A stretch of 14,583 nucleotides of DNA from an uncultured Rikenellaceae bacterium (GTDB lineage Bacteria > Bacteroidota > Bacteroidia > Bacteroidales > Rikenellaceae), in the NCBI GenBank assembly GCA_947054185.1, contig CAMRVW010000040.1, positions 1 to 14,583 on the forward strand, read 5' to 3'. The translations under genes and the position numbers were made by a program. Position 1 is the stretch's first letter. Every line of letters starts with the position of its first letter. The notes under the pieces were generated by a model. It saw nothing but the letters and a program-made list of their open reading frames with translations, had not been told where the DNA came from and did not search any database. Below are positions 7,120 to 14,364 of this stretch, piece by piece.

Positions 7120-7375
7120 ACGGTCTGAGTGCAACGAAACCCGCACACTCTTCCGTATAATCGCATAACGAAGTATGCCGTAAGCCTCTTTCTTGTTCCG
7201 GGCTGAGGTACGATAGCCCGAGCGGCCCGGAGCCTCCGCCCAACGGAGGGCCGCAACACCGCAGAGTAATATATAGTGCAGTGAATTTGGTGGCGGTGGT
7301 GAAGCACATCACCCTCACTCCCCCGCCCTCCGCAGGCTCCGTTCCGCTCTCTGTCAGGCCAAAGGCATCTTCTCC
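7120..7375 (+). repeat. Structured intergenic repeat, copy R3
   Basis: Opposite in orientation to R1 and R2, and closest to R6. The order is CTGAGTGCAACGAAACC (from 7125), stem CGGGCT / AGCCCG (7199-7204, 7215-7220) with loop GAGGTACGAT, and stem CCTCCG / CGGAGG (7233-7238, 7244-7249). The core AATATATAG (7268-7276) and CAGTGAATT (7279-7287) come next. The copy ends with GGTGAAGCACATCACC and CCCTCCGCAGGCTCCG, then TCAGGCCAAAG. R6 repeats this series with scattered substitutions. Confidence 0.8.
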
Positions 7376-7532
7376 ATGCATCCCGTAAAGCCGGCACAAG
7401 CTATCAGACATTGAGGTGCGTGTGGCGAATGGCTGGATGCCGCCATTCCTTTCCGCCCCGCCTCTGCACCCTTTCCGCGAGAGTTCATGCCCCTGTTTGA
7501 CATCCTTTAGAGATTCAGTCTCAGGGCCGAAA
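7376..7532. other. Non-coding sequence between R3 and the long hairpin
   Basis: I see no gene. The only structure noted is a 7-bp hairpin, GAATGGC (7427-7433) / GCCATTC (7442-7448). A 141-codon frame that runs from 7416 to overlap the start of the GH84 gene has no recognisable domain and is probably chance. Confidence 0.4.
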
Positions 7533-7592
7533 ACGAAAAATAGGAGTAAAGGTGTTTCGACTTGGGCTCATACCTTTACTCCTATTTTTCGT
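7533..7592. repeat. Perfect 21-bp inverted repeat (long hairpin)
   Basis: Arms 7533-7553 and 7572-7592 are perfectly complementary around an 18-base loop (7554-7571). The outer part of the stem is an A5/T5 tract and the inner part is mixed sequence (TAGGAGTAAAGGT). It could work as a bidirectional terminator with U-runs inside the stem, as a processed RNA hairpin, or as a protein site. It is well separated from the GH84 promoter. Confidence 0.85.
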
Positions 7593-7726
7593 ACTTGCAC
7601 ATTAGTTTGTCCTCAAAAATTTCAAAACGGGATCCGTGCCCCTCCCCCGGAAGGGCCGCCGGAGGCAGTCCGGCAAAAACGGCAGTTCCCGCAAATCAAG
7701 ATGGCAGTGCCGGCAGTCGTTTCTAT

Positions 7727-7757
7727 TTTGATATGGGCGAATGAATCGTTATATTTG
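7727..7757 (+). promoter_or_regulatory. Promoter of the GH84 gene
   Basis: TTTG (7727-7730), a 19-base spacer, then TATATTTG (7750-7757). This is an exact match to the Bacteroidetes primary promoter consensus in both boxes and in spacing. The predicted leader is about 75 bases. Confidence 0.7.
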
Positions 7758-7837
7758 TTGCCGGCGGATAAAACACACAAGACACCCCGCCACCGAACTC
7801 ACTTGCTGCAAACAAACTTAAACGCGACCATATACCT

Positions 7838-9580
7838 ATGAAGCAATTTATCCTGACACTGTTTTTGCTGACGTCTGCAACAGCTCTCGAAGCCCAAGAC
7901 AAGGGCGGCAATTATTCGATAATCGGGGCCGACGGAGCCAATCCGCATGCCGTCGCCAACCTGAAGGCGCTGCTCGACACAACAACGTTCGACGGCGACA
8001 TAACCGTATATATCGGCGAGAGCGGCGACCGCTCGGTGGCACGATACAAACGCCGCATACCGTCACAGCCCGACGGTTTTTACATCAATGTTGGCAAAGG
8101 TAACATAGTGGTGGCGGGCAACAACGAGCGCGGCACCCTTTACGGCGTCGACGAGCTTGCCCGCCACATCGCACACATAAACGACAAGGTGGCAACAGAG
8201 CTTGCCGACTATCCTGTGATATCGTTCAGAGGGGTGGTCGAGGGTTTTTACGGCACCCCCTGGAGCCACGAGGCCCGCATGAGCCAGCTCGACTTTTACC
8301 GTCTGTGCCGCCTCAACACATACATTTACGGTCCCAAGGACGATCCGTACCACAGCAGCCCCCACTGGCGCGAACCTTACCCCGAGAGGGAGGCCGCACA
8401 GATAGGCGAGCTCGTAAAAGAGGCACAACGCAACGGTGTCGACTTCGTGTGGGCCATACATCCGGGCAAAGACATAAAATGGACCGAGAGCGACCTCGAC
8501 TCGCTGATAGGCAAGTTCAACAGCATGTATGACTTGGGCGTACGTTCGTTTGCCGTGTTCTTTGACGACATATCGGGCGACGGCACCGACCCGGCACGTC
8601 AGGCCGAGCTGCTCAACAACATAGACAAACGGTTCGTCAAGGTCAAAGGCGACGTCAGCCAGCTTATAATATGCCCCACAGAGTACAACCGCAGCTGGTC
8701 CAACCCCGAGAAAGGCTATCTCAAAACCTTAGGCAACCGCCTCAACCCGTCGATAAATATAATGTGGACGGGCGACCGGGTGGTGTCTGACATCACCACG
8801 GAGGGGCTGGAGTGGATAAACGGACAGACGGGCAGGCCGGCTTACATATGGTGGAACTTCCCGGTATCGGACTATGTGCGCGACCACATGCTGATGGGAC
8901 GCGTTTACGGCCTCACCGACGAGCGGACAGAGCTGATGTCGGGCTTCGTGACCAACCCCATGGAGCATGCCGAAGCCTCCAAGACAGCCATTTACGGCGT
9001 CGGCAAATATTGCTGGAACCCCGCGTTGTTTGACAGCCACGCGGCATGGGAGGAGTCGTTGCACACACTGATGCCACGTGAATACGAGGCGTTGCGCATA
9101 TTTGCCATGCACAACTCGGACATGGGGCCGACGGGCCACAAATATCGCAGAGAGGAGTCGACCAACATCGCCGGGGTTGCCGAACGCTGCCTTGAGAAGT
9201 ATCGCAAAAACGAAGATTGCACCGAGGAGCTGGCCGCCATGAGAGAGGAATTCGAGATGATGGAGGCCGCTGCCGACATATTGCTTGGCAGCAAAGACAA
9301 CGACGCTCTTGTAAAGGAACTGACGCCGTGGCTGCTTCAGTTTAGGGTGCTCGCACGCCGTGGCCGGGCCGTAATAAAGCTCGCGACCTTGTCGAGGAGC
9401 GACAATGCAGAGGCTCATGCCGACCGGATAAAGCTGATAGGCAAACACATAGAGACGCTAAAGCAGATGTCGAAAACGATAGACGAGCAGTATAACCAAA
9501 ACCCCTATCAGCCGGGCGTGAAGTGCGGCACAAAGGTGTTGCAGCCATTTGTGGACGGGCTTTTGGAGGCGATACAATAA
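7838..9580 (+). CDS. GH84 family beta-N-acetylglucosaminidase, secreted
   Basis: A retaining hexosaminidase of family GH84, the family of bacterial O-GlcNAcase-like enzymes. It acts by substrate-assisted catalysis and removes terminal N-acetylglucosamine, probably from host or dietary glycans, in the periplasm or at the cell surface. An N-terminal signal peptide (residues 1-19, ending ALEAQ, no lipobox) leads into an alpha/beta domain, about 25-120. The TIM barrel starts at FRGVVEGFYGTPWS (about 130-143). The paired catalytic aspartates are D243-D244 in FFDDISG, and YIWWNFPVSDY closes the glycan pocket. The helical region runs to the end at 580 residues. The well-studied Bacteroides thetaiotaomicron enzyme is longer and has an extra C-terminal domain, absent here. 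The gene stands alone between its own promoter and terminator, with no SusC/D pair or other glycosidases nearby. The exact substrate cannot be told from sequence. Confidence 0.9.
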   Translation: MKQFILTLFLLTSATALEAQDKGGNYSIIGADGANPHAVANLKALLDTTTFDGDITVYIGESGDRSVARYKRRIPSQPDGFYINVGKGNIVVAGNNERGTLYGVDELARHIAHINDKVATELADYPVISFRGVVEGFYGTPWSHEARMSQLDFYRLCRLNTYIYGPKDDPYHSSPHWREPYPEREAAQIGELVKEAQRNGVDFVWAIHPGKDIKWTESDLDSLIGKFNSMYDLGVRSFAVFFDDISGDGTDPARQAELLNNIDKRFVKVKGDVSQLIICPTEYNRSWSNPEKGYLKTLGNRLNPSINIMWTGDRVVSDITTEGLEWINGQTGRPAYIWWNFPVSDYVRDHMLMGRVYGLTDERTELMSGFVTNPMEHAEASKTAIYGVGKYCWNPALFDSHAAWEESLHTLMPREYEALRIFAMHNSDMGPTGHKYRREESTNIAGVAERCLEKYRKNEDCTEELAAMREEFEMMEAAADILLGSKDNDALVKELTPWLLQFRVLARRGRAVIKLATLSRSDNAEAHADRIKLIGKHIETLKQMSKTIDEQYNQNPYQPGVKCGTKVLQPFVDGLLEAIQ

Positions 9581-9591
9581 CCCATGACATG

Positions 9592-9628
9592 AAGGGGTGG
9601 GACGACCAACATCGTTTCACCCCTTTTT
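9592..9628 (+). terminator. Rho-independent terminator of the GH84 gene
   Basis: AAGGGGTG (9592-9599) pairs perfectly with CACCCCTT (9618-9625) and a T-run follows. It lies 11 bases after the stop codon. On the minus strand the T-run is missing, so it probably does not stop the convergent mutS2 operon. No clear terminator for that operon is seen in 9626-9754. Confidence 0.85.
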
Positions 9629-9754
9629 ATTTGCAGACAAAAAGCCCTTTACAAACAATGAGTCCATTAAGACCCTTTGCCTCCAGAGTCTCCAATGTCG
9701 GAATGGCGGAGCGACAACCTTAGCCAATTGCAGGTTACAACCCCGCAACACAGC

Positions 9755-10453
9755 TCACACGTCAAGGCCGGCGAACCAATAGCTGTAACGATGTTCAGAG
9801 CCGTCGTCGTGGCGGACGGGGAAGCTGTCGAGGAATGGTGTGCAGAGAGTGAATGACACGGGTGTGCGGAATATGGGACCGTCGTAACAGAACGTGTGGT
9901 ATTCGCCATTCTCGCCGCAGGGATCGACAGACGGAGGCAGCGAATCGACAAAGGCGCGGTCGATATGGCGTCCTATCCATCGGCTGTCGAGCACCTCGGC
10001 ATTGGTGGTGACAACAACGGTTTTAAGACCCGAGCCGAGAAACTCGTCCATGACCTGCGCCGACGAACGGTTCCACAGAGGCTCCACAACCGACATGCCG
10101 TAAGGAGCAAGGTGAGAGACCCGATATGAGCGCACGTCGTGCAGGAATATATCCCCGAAGATGAAGTGACTGACCCCCAAGGCCTTGAAGTGCTCCACCG
10201 CACCTGCCATGGCCTGTCCATAGTCGGACATGTCGCCCTTCGGCGTGAGGTCGACCACATAGAGGGGCAGGCCGATGCAACGGGCCTGGCGCTCAAGCAG
10301 CGGCATGGGGATACTGTGCATGGTGGAACGTCGTGTACGGCGGTTGACGGTGGTGAGCAACGCCACAATATCATAGTCACCCGAACATTGCGCCTGCCAC
10401 AGAGCCAGCGCCGAATCCTTGCCTCCGCTCCAGTTGAAAACCGCCTTTACCAT
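9755..10453 (-). CDS. Dph6-related ATP pyrophosphatase (adenine nucleotide alpha hydrolase)
   Basis: A 232-residue PP-loop enzyme. The N-terminus has the ATP-pyrophosphatase signature SGGKDS (9-14). The C-terminal half has the family motif CGENGEYHTF (about 179-188). Eukaryotic and archaeal Dph6 adenylates diphthine on EF2 before amidation. Bacteria lack diphthamide, so the bacterial member must activate another substrate by adenylation, and that substrate is unknown. Automatic labels such as diphthine-ammonia ligase would be misleading. It is the last gene of the operon. Its ATG overlaps the stop codon of the DUF2284 gene by 7 bases (ATGGTAA), which suggests translational coupling and a joint function. 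An NAD synthase or tRNA thiolase would also be PP-loop enzymes, but the C-terminal motif fits Dph6-type best. Confidence 0.85.
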   Translation of the reverse strand: MVKAVFNWSGGKDSALALWQAQCSGDYDIVALLTTVNRRTRRSTMHSIPMPLLERQARCIGLPLYVVDLTPKGDMSDYGQAMAGAVEHFKALGVSHFIFGDIFLHDVRSYRVSHLAPYGMSVVEPLWNRSSAQVMDEFLGSGLKTVVVTTNAEVLDSRWIGRHIDRAFVDSLPPSVDPCGENGEYHTFCYDGPIFRTPVSFTLCTPFLDSFPVRHDDGSEHRYSYWFAGLDV

Positions 10454-11004
10454 ACCACATCGTCTCCATTAAAGAAAAGCCCGCTCACCATAAACAGATA
10501 TTCGGGCATCATGTTGTCTTTACTCCATCTGAGGGTGACGCCGAAAATCTCGCGCACCGTCTTTTCTATGTCGAAGCCGCATGCCTCAAGCGATGGACGC
10601 ACCATCTCGGGATGGCGGCAGGTGCCTCCCGCAGCCCGCGAACAGGCCTCCGCGCAATGAAGACACTTGCCCGAAAACAACAGCGCCCAGCCGCCGCACA
10701 TGCTCTCCAACGCCAAGAGCCGCCGCTCTATCGCAAGACGCTCGGCGGCAACAAACCCCTCGCCATCGTCAAACGTCATGGGTCGGCAGGGTGTAATCTT
10801 GGTGCCCACGAGCAAAACGCGCTCATAACAGGCCGAGCGCGCACGTGCATCGAAACTCAACGGAGGGCATGCCCACATCTTGCCGAACGATGGACACTCG
10901 CGGCAATAACCGCTAATGCGCACGGGGTCGCAGAAAGAGGCGACATAATCGGCCGACGGCAGTGTGGCTGTCTGATATTCGGCAGTGTAATCTTTTGCGG
11001 TCAT
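10447..11004 (-). CDS. DUF2284 cysteine-rich metal-binding protein
   Basis: A 185-residue protein of the DUF2284 family (predicted metal-binding). Cysteines form two clusters: C25, C34, C37, C46 in the GYCRECPSFGKMWACPP region, and C114, C117, C121, C129 in the CLHCAEAC region. The second, CxxCxxxC followed by another Cys, looks like an Fe-S ligand set of ferredoxin type. The N-terminal cluster with its CPP ending is characteristic of the family. The reaction is unknown. I chose the ATG at 11004; a TTG three codons upstream (11013) would add Met-Glu-Ile and cannot be excluded. It lies 56 bases after mutS2 and overlaps the Dph6-like gene, so the three genes are probably co-transcribed. Confidence 0.8.
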   Translation of the reverse strand: MTAKDYTAEYQTATLPSADYVASFCDPVRISGYCRECPSFGKMWACPPLSFDARARSACYERVLLVGTKITPCRPMTFDDGEGFVAAERLAIERRLLALESMCGGWALLFSGKCLHCAEACSRAAGGTCRHPEMVRPSLEACGFDIEKTVREIFGVTLRWSKDNMMPEYLFMVSGLFFNGDDVVW

Positions 11005-11060
11005 GATTTCCAAGTGTTAAATTGTCAAGCGGCCTTGCCCGACCTCCAAAAGCGCCCCGC

Positions 11061-13583
11061 TCACACGTCGAACTCGACCACCGTGATGCCCGCACCGCCG
11101 AACCTGACATCTTCGTCATGGGCCGACCGCACGTAATGCAATGTCGACAGGTATTTTCTTATCTCCTCTTTGAGAGCACCCGTGCCCTTGCCGTGCAATA
11201 TCTTGACCTGGTCGACGCCAAGCATAAAGGCCTCGTCGGCATACTCCTGCACTCTCGACAACGCCTCGTCGACACGTGCGCCGCGCAGGTCTATCTGCCG
11301 AGAGAAGTTGAGCCTCTTTTCCGAGACGTCATAGCTGCTGCCCCCGCCGCCCGTCACCCCTGCAAACCGACCCACCGACGACAGCTCCTTGGCCTGACGT
11401 TTATATTCGGATGCCGAGATAAGCTCAAGGCGCGACAGTTCGACGATGGTGCTCAGGTGGCCGAAAGCCACGGTGGCCCTGCCCCCATCCACCGACATGA
11501 CCTCGCCGGCAATCTGCTGCCCTTTCATGCGCACCTTGTCGCCCACGGTAATGTCGCGAGGTTTGCGCTCCTTGACCTCGACGGCCGCACCCCGGTCGCC
11601 CGATGCCTCCTCCTTGCGTTTGCGACGGCGCTCCTTAGCCTCTATCATCCTCTTCATCTTGGCCTCTATGCGGGCGGCATCGGCATTGTCGTCGGCAGCG
11701 TCCATCCTCTCACGTGCAGCCTCGAAGTCGGCCCTTATGGCGCGGGTGCGTTCTTTCTCGGCCTGAGCCTCTTTGATTTGGCGTATGGTGTTTTCAATAA
11801 GCCTGTTGGCCTCGGACATTATGCGGGCAGCCTCGGCCTTGGCATCGGCAATGAGCTTGTTGCGCCCCGCCAGCACCTCGGCGGCAGAGGCTTCATAATC
11901 TTCCACAAGGCGGTCGGCACGTTTCTGCGCCAACCTGATATGGTCGCGCTTGCTCTGCCAGTAACGCTTGTCGCGGGCAATCTCGCGCAGCTGTCTCTCC
12001 ATGTCGACATGCTCGCTGCCGACCTTTTCCTGCGCCGCGCGCACCACATCTTCGGGGAGGCCCGTATTACGCGCAATCTCGAAGGCAAACGAGCTGCCCG
12101 GCTTGCCTATCTCGAGGCCGAAAAGCGGACGTATGTTACGTACATCGAAGCTCATGGCCCCGTTGACAACGCCGCGCGCCTTTGAGGCATAGAACTTTAT
12201 GTTGGAGTAATGGGTCGTTATCACCCCGAACACGCCGCGCGCCTCAAGTCTCTCCAATATCGTCTCGGCAATGGCGCCCCCCATGACCGGCTCGGTGCCG
12301 GTGCCGAACTCGTCGATGAGCACGAGCGATCGGTCGGTGGCAGAGCGTAACATCACCCGCATGTTGGCAAGGTGCGAGCTGTATGTGCTAAGGTCGTTGT
12401 CGATAGACTGTTGGTCGCCTATGTCGATGAAGATATCGTCGAAAAGCGACATTTCGCTCAACGGGCTAACCGGCAAGAGCCATCCGCACTGCAACATACA
12501 CTGAAACAGCCCCACACTCTTGAGACACACCGACTTGCCGCCTGCGTTGGGCCCCGAAACTATAAGTATGTGTTTGTCGGTATCGAGCCTGAGGGTGAGC
12601 GGCACTATCTGCTTGCCCTCCCGTGCGAGCGTCTGCTCTAAAAGCGGATGGCGGCCGTCTTTGATGTATATTTGCCGCTGAGACGATATGACGGGCATGT
12701 CGGCGTTCATGGTTATGGCCACGTCGGCTTTGGCTTTTATGAAGTCGACATGCGAGAGGAACATATCGGCCGCCATAAGCTCGGCTGTGAATGGCCGCAG
12801 CTCGTCGGCAAAGCGCACCAGCACCTTCAATATCTCGCGTCGCTCTTCGTGCTCCAGCTCTTTGATCTCGTTATTGAGCTCGACCACCTCGACAGGCTCT
12901 ATATAGGCCGTCTTACCGGTGGACGACTCATCGTGCACGAAGCCTTTGATTTTGCGTTTATTGGCTGCCGATACCGGTATCACCGCGCGTCCGTCTCTTA
13001 TGGAGATGGCGGCATCGGCATCGACAAGACCGGCACTCTGGGCCTGGGCCATAAGGGCGCGCAGGCGTCGTCCCACCTGACCCTCGGCCTGACGCAGGCG
13101 TTCACGCACCATGGCAAGCTCGGGGGAGGCACTGTCGCGCACCTGTCCGAAGCGGTCTATTATACGTTCGACCATGGCCGGCACATCGCACGGCAGCATA
13201 ACATCAGAGGCAAGGCCCGTAAGAAGCGGATAAAGCGACGCCCGCTCACCACGAACGAAGAAGTCGACAAGCTCGCCTATGGTGATAAAGGCGGCTCTAA
13301 GGTCGCCCATCTCCTCGACGTCGAGGTGGGTACCCTCAACCGACAACCTTTTAAGCAGCGGCGCGGTGTCTATATAGCCCGACGAAGGGAACTCTTCGCC
13401 GCCAAGGAGCACCCCTCGCATCTCGGCAACGAGGTTAAGGCGTTGTGTCACATCCTCCATAGAGGAAGAAAACAATGCCGCATCAAGCAATGATTGCGCC
13501 GCCGAGGTGTGCAATCGTTGTGCTGTCATCAAACGTATGCGGTCGAAACCCAAACGTTGCTCGATATCATCGGGATAGATCAC
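11061..13583 (-). CDS. mutS2: Endonuclease MutS2
   Basis: MutS2 is a MutS paralogue with no role in mismatch repair. It binds branched DNA and suppresses homologous recombination in some bacteria, and in Bacillus it splits collided ribosomes. Domains: an N-terminal core and clamp region, the ABC-type ATPase with Walker A GPNAGGKS (344-351) and Walker B LVLIDEFGTG (aspartate 424), a long charged coiled coil (roughly 500-640), a KOW-like segment (VGDKVRMKGQQIAGEV), and a C-terminal Smr nuclease domain with IDLRG (764-768) and HGKGTG (797-802). The length of 840 residues is a little above the family's usual value of about 780-830. I chose the GTG at 13583 because the family normally begins (M)IYP. 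A TTG at 13601 would add six residues but falls inside the predicted -7 box. It is first in the operon with the DUF2284 and Dph6-like genes. Confidence 0.93.
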   Translation of the reverse strand: MIYPDDIEQRLGFDRIRLMTAQRLHTSAAQSLLDAALFSSSMEDVTQRLNLVAEMRGVLLGGEEFPSSGYIDTAPLLKRLSVEGTHLDVEEMGDLRAAFITIGELVDFFVRGERASLYPLLTGLASDVMLPCDVPAMVERIIDRFGQVRDSASPELAMVRERLRQAEGQVGRRLRALMAQAQSAGLVDADAAISIRDGRAVIPVSAANKRKIKGFVHDESSTGKTAYIEPVEVVELNNEIKELEHEERREILKVLVRFADELRPFTAELMAADMFLSHVDFIKAKADVAITMNADMPVISSQRQIYIKDGRHPLLEQTLAREGKQIVPLTLRLDTDKHILIVSGPNAGGKSVCLKSVGLFQCMLQCGWLLPVSPLSEMSLFDDIFIDIGDQQSIDNDLSTYSSHLANMRVMLRSATDRSLVLIDEFGTGTEPVMGGAIAETILERLEARGVFGVITTHYSNIKFYASKARGVVNGAMSFDVRNIRPLFGLEIGKPGSSFAFEIARNTGLPEDVVRAAQEKVGSEHVDMERQLREIARDKRYWQSKRDHIRLAQKRADRLVEDYEASAAEVLAGRNKLIADAKAEAARIMSEANRLIENTIRQIKEAQAEKERTRAIRADFEAARERMDAADDNADAARIEAKMKRMIEAKERRRKRKEEASGDRGAAVEVKERKPRDITVGDKVRMKGQQIAGEVMSVDGGRATVAFGHLSTIVELSRLELISASEYKRQAKELSSVGRFAGVTGGGGSSYDVSEKRLNFSRQIDLRGARVDEALSRVQEYADEAFMLGVDQVKILHGKGTGALKEEIRKYLSTLHYVRSAHDEDVRFGGAGITVVEFDV

Positions 13584-13598
13584 GGTAATACTTTTTTG

Positions 13599-13606
13599 CA
13601 AAGGTA
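13599..13606 (-). promoter_or_regulatory. Predicted mutS2 -7 box
   Basis: TACCTTTG on the minus strand matches TAnnTTTG exactly. No good -33 box is present. Transcription would start about 7 bases further on, leaving a leader of only around 10 bases before the GTG at 13583. The message may be nearly leaderless. Bases 13607-13739 hold no recognisable feature. Confidence 0.4.
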
Positions 13607-13739
13607 TGGATTTTTATTTAATAGTGGAATCGACGGACAAATGCGGCTGCCGTGCTGACGCCTTGTCTTGCAGGGAGTGACGTTTTTAGGGGTAATGCAG
13701 TTAATGGTTTGCCGGCCCTGTTTTTTTTTGCGGAAAACT

Positions 13740-14040
13740 TTTACGCCGGCAGGCGCGGTTTTCGTTACACTCAGACCGCACACATTCCTTGAATATCCGA
13801 CACAAGAAGTGGGTATCCTTGTGAACGGGACTCGTGACCTCGTCCCGAGCGGCCCGCACCTCGCGGTGGGCAGGAAATTCTTCAATGGAGGGCTGCACTT
13901 CACACAGCAATATTTTATAGTGCAGTGAATTAGGGTGGGAATCAGGCTCATTATTTTCAAGCCTGCCCACCCCGCAGGGTATGCTCTCCGCCGGGCCTCT
14001 CGCACGAACTTCAACACGCCACAAGCACCCCGCCGTTTTA
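13740..14040 (+). repeat. Structured intergenic repeat, copy R4 (diverged)
   Basis: Two stem-loops are recognisable but carry flipped loops. GCGGT / ACCGC (13755-13759, 13775-13779) has a loop that is the reverse complement of the R3-type sequence CTGAGTGNAACGAA. CGGGAC / GTCCCG (13826-13831, 13842-13847) has loop TCGTGACCTC. These are followed by GCACCTCGCGGTGGGCAG, shared exactly with R5. The core is AATATTTTATAG (13909-13920) then CAGTGAATT, in normal orientation. The 3' part is only weakly similar to the other copies. Confidence 0.65.
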
Positions 14041-14069
14041 TCTCGCAACATCCAACCGACAGGCTTTTA

Positions 14070-14364
14070 TGCCGACATGGCGGCCAAGGCACGAGGCCGC
14101 AACGGGCCGCACCTCGCGGTGGGCAGAAAATCCCCCGCGGAGGCCCGTAACCCGCAGAGCAATATATAGCACAGTGACTTGGGGGCGGCGGTGAAGCTCA
14201 TCACCTCCCTGCCTTGCCCCCAGGCTCGGCCCGTGGCTCCTCCACGCCTAAAGCACGTACCGGCCAATCCAAGTCGCCGCCTGTCTTTTTCACCCACCAC
14301 GCCAGAACATCATCATGCCTTTGACCTTCAGGCCGATGCGGCCGACCGCAGGTCGGCCCACACC
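14070..14364 (+). repeat. Structured intergenic repeat, copy R5
   Basis: The closest relative of R1. It has stem GCGGCC / GGCCGC (14080-14085, 14095-14100) with loop AAGGCACGA, then GCACCTCGCGGTGGGCAG, GCGGAGGCCCGTAACCCGC, AATATATAG (14161-14169) and CAGTGACTT. Next are GGTGAAGCTCATCACC and CCAGGCTCGGCCCGTGGCTC. A hairpin GGCCGACC / GGTCGGCC (14340-14347, 14351-14358) occupies the place of the GC-rich hairpin of R1. R5 lies head to tail with R4 and R6. Confidence 0.8.

Noticed and set aside
7416..7841. 141-codon ORF upstream of the GH84 gene
   Set aside because: It spans the perfect 21-bp hairpin and the GH84 promoter and has no domain or signal. It is most likely chance.
8729..9448. 239-codon minus-strand ORF
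   Set aside because: Antisense shadow of the GH84 gene, with no recognisable motif.
11022..12185. 387-codon plus-strand ORF
   Set aside because: It is antisense to mutS2 and arises from the codon bias of that gene. It shows no domain, and the mutS2 frame has intact catalytic motifs.
12648..13493. 281-codon plus-strand ORF, rich in His and Tyr
   Set aside because: Antisense shadow of the N-terminal part of mutS2. The composition is typical of reversed codons.
13580..14092. 170-codon minus-strand ORF upstream of mutS2
   Set aside because: It runs through repeat R4 and overlaps the mutS2 start and -7 box. It has no recognisable domain.
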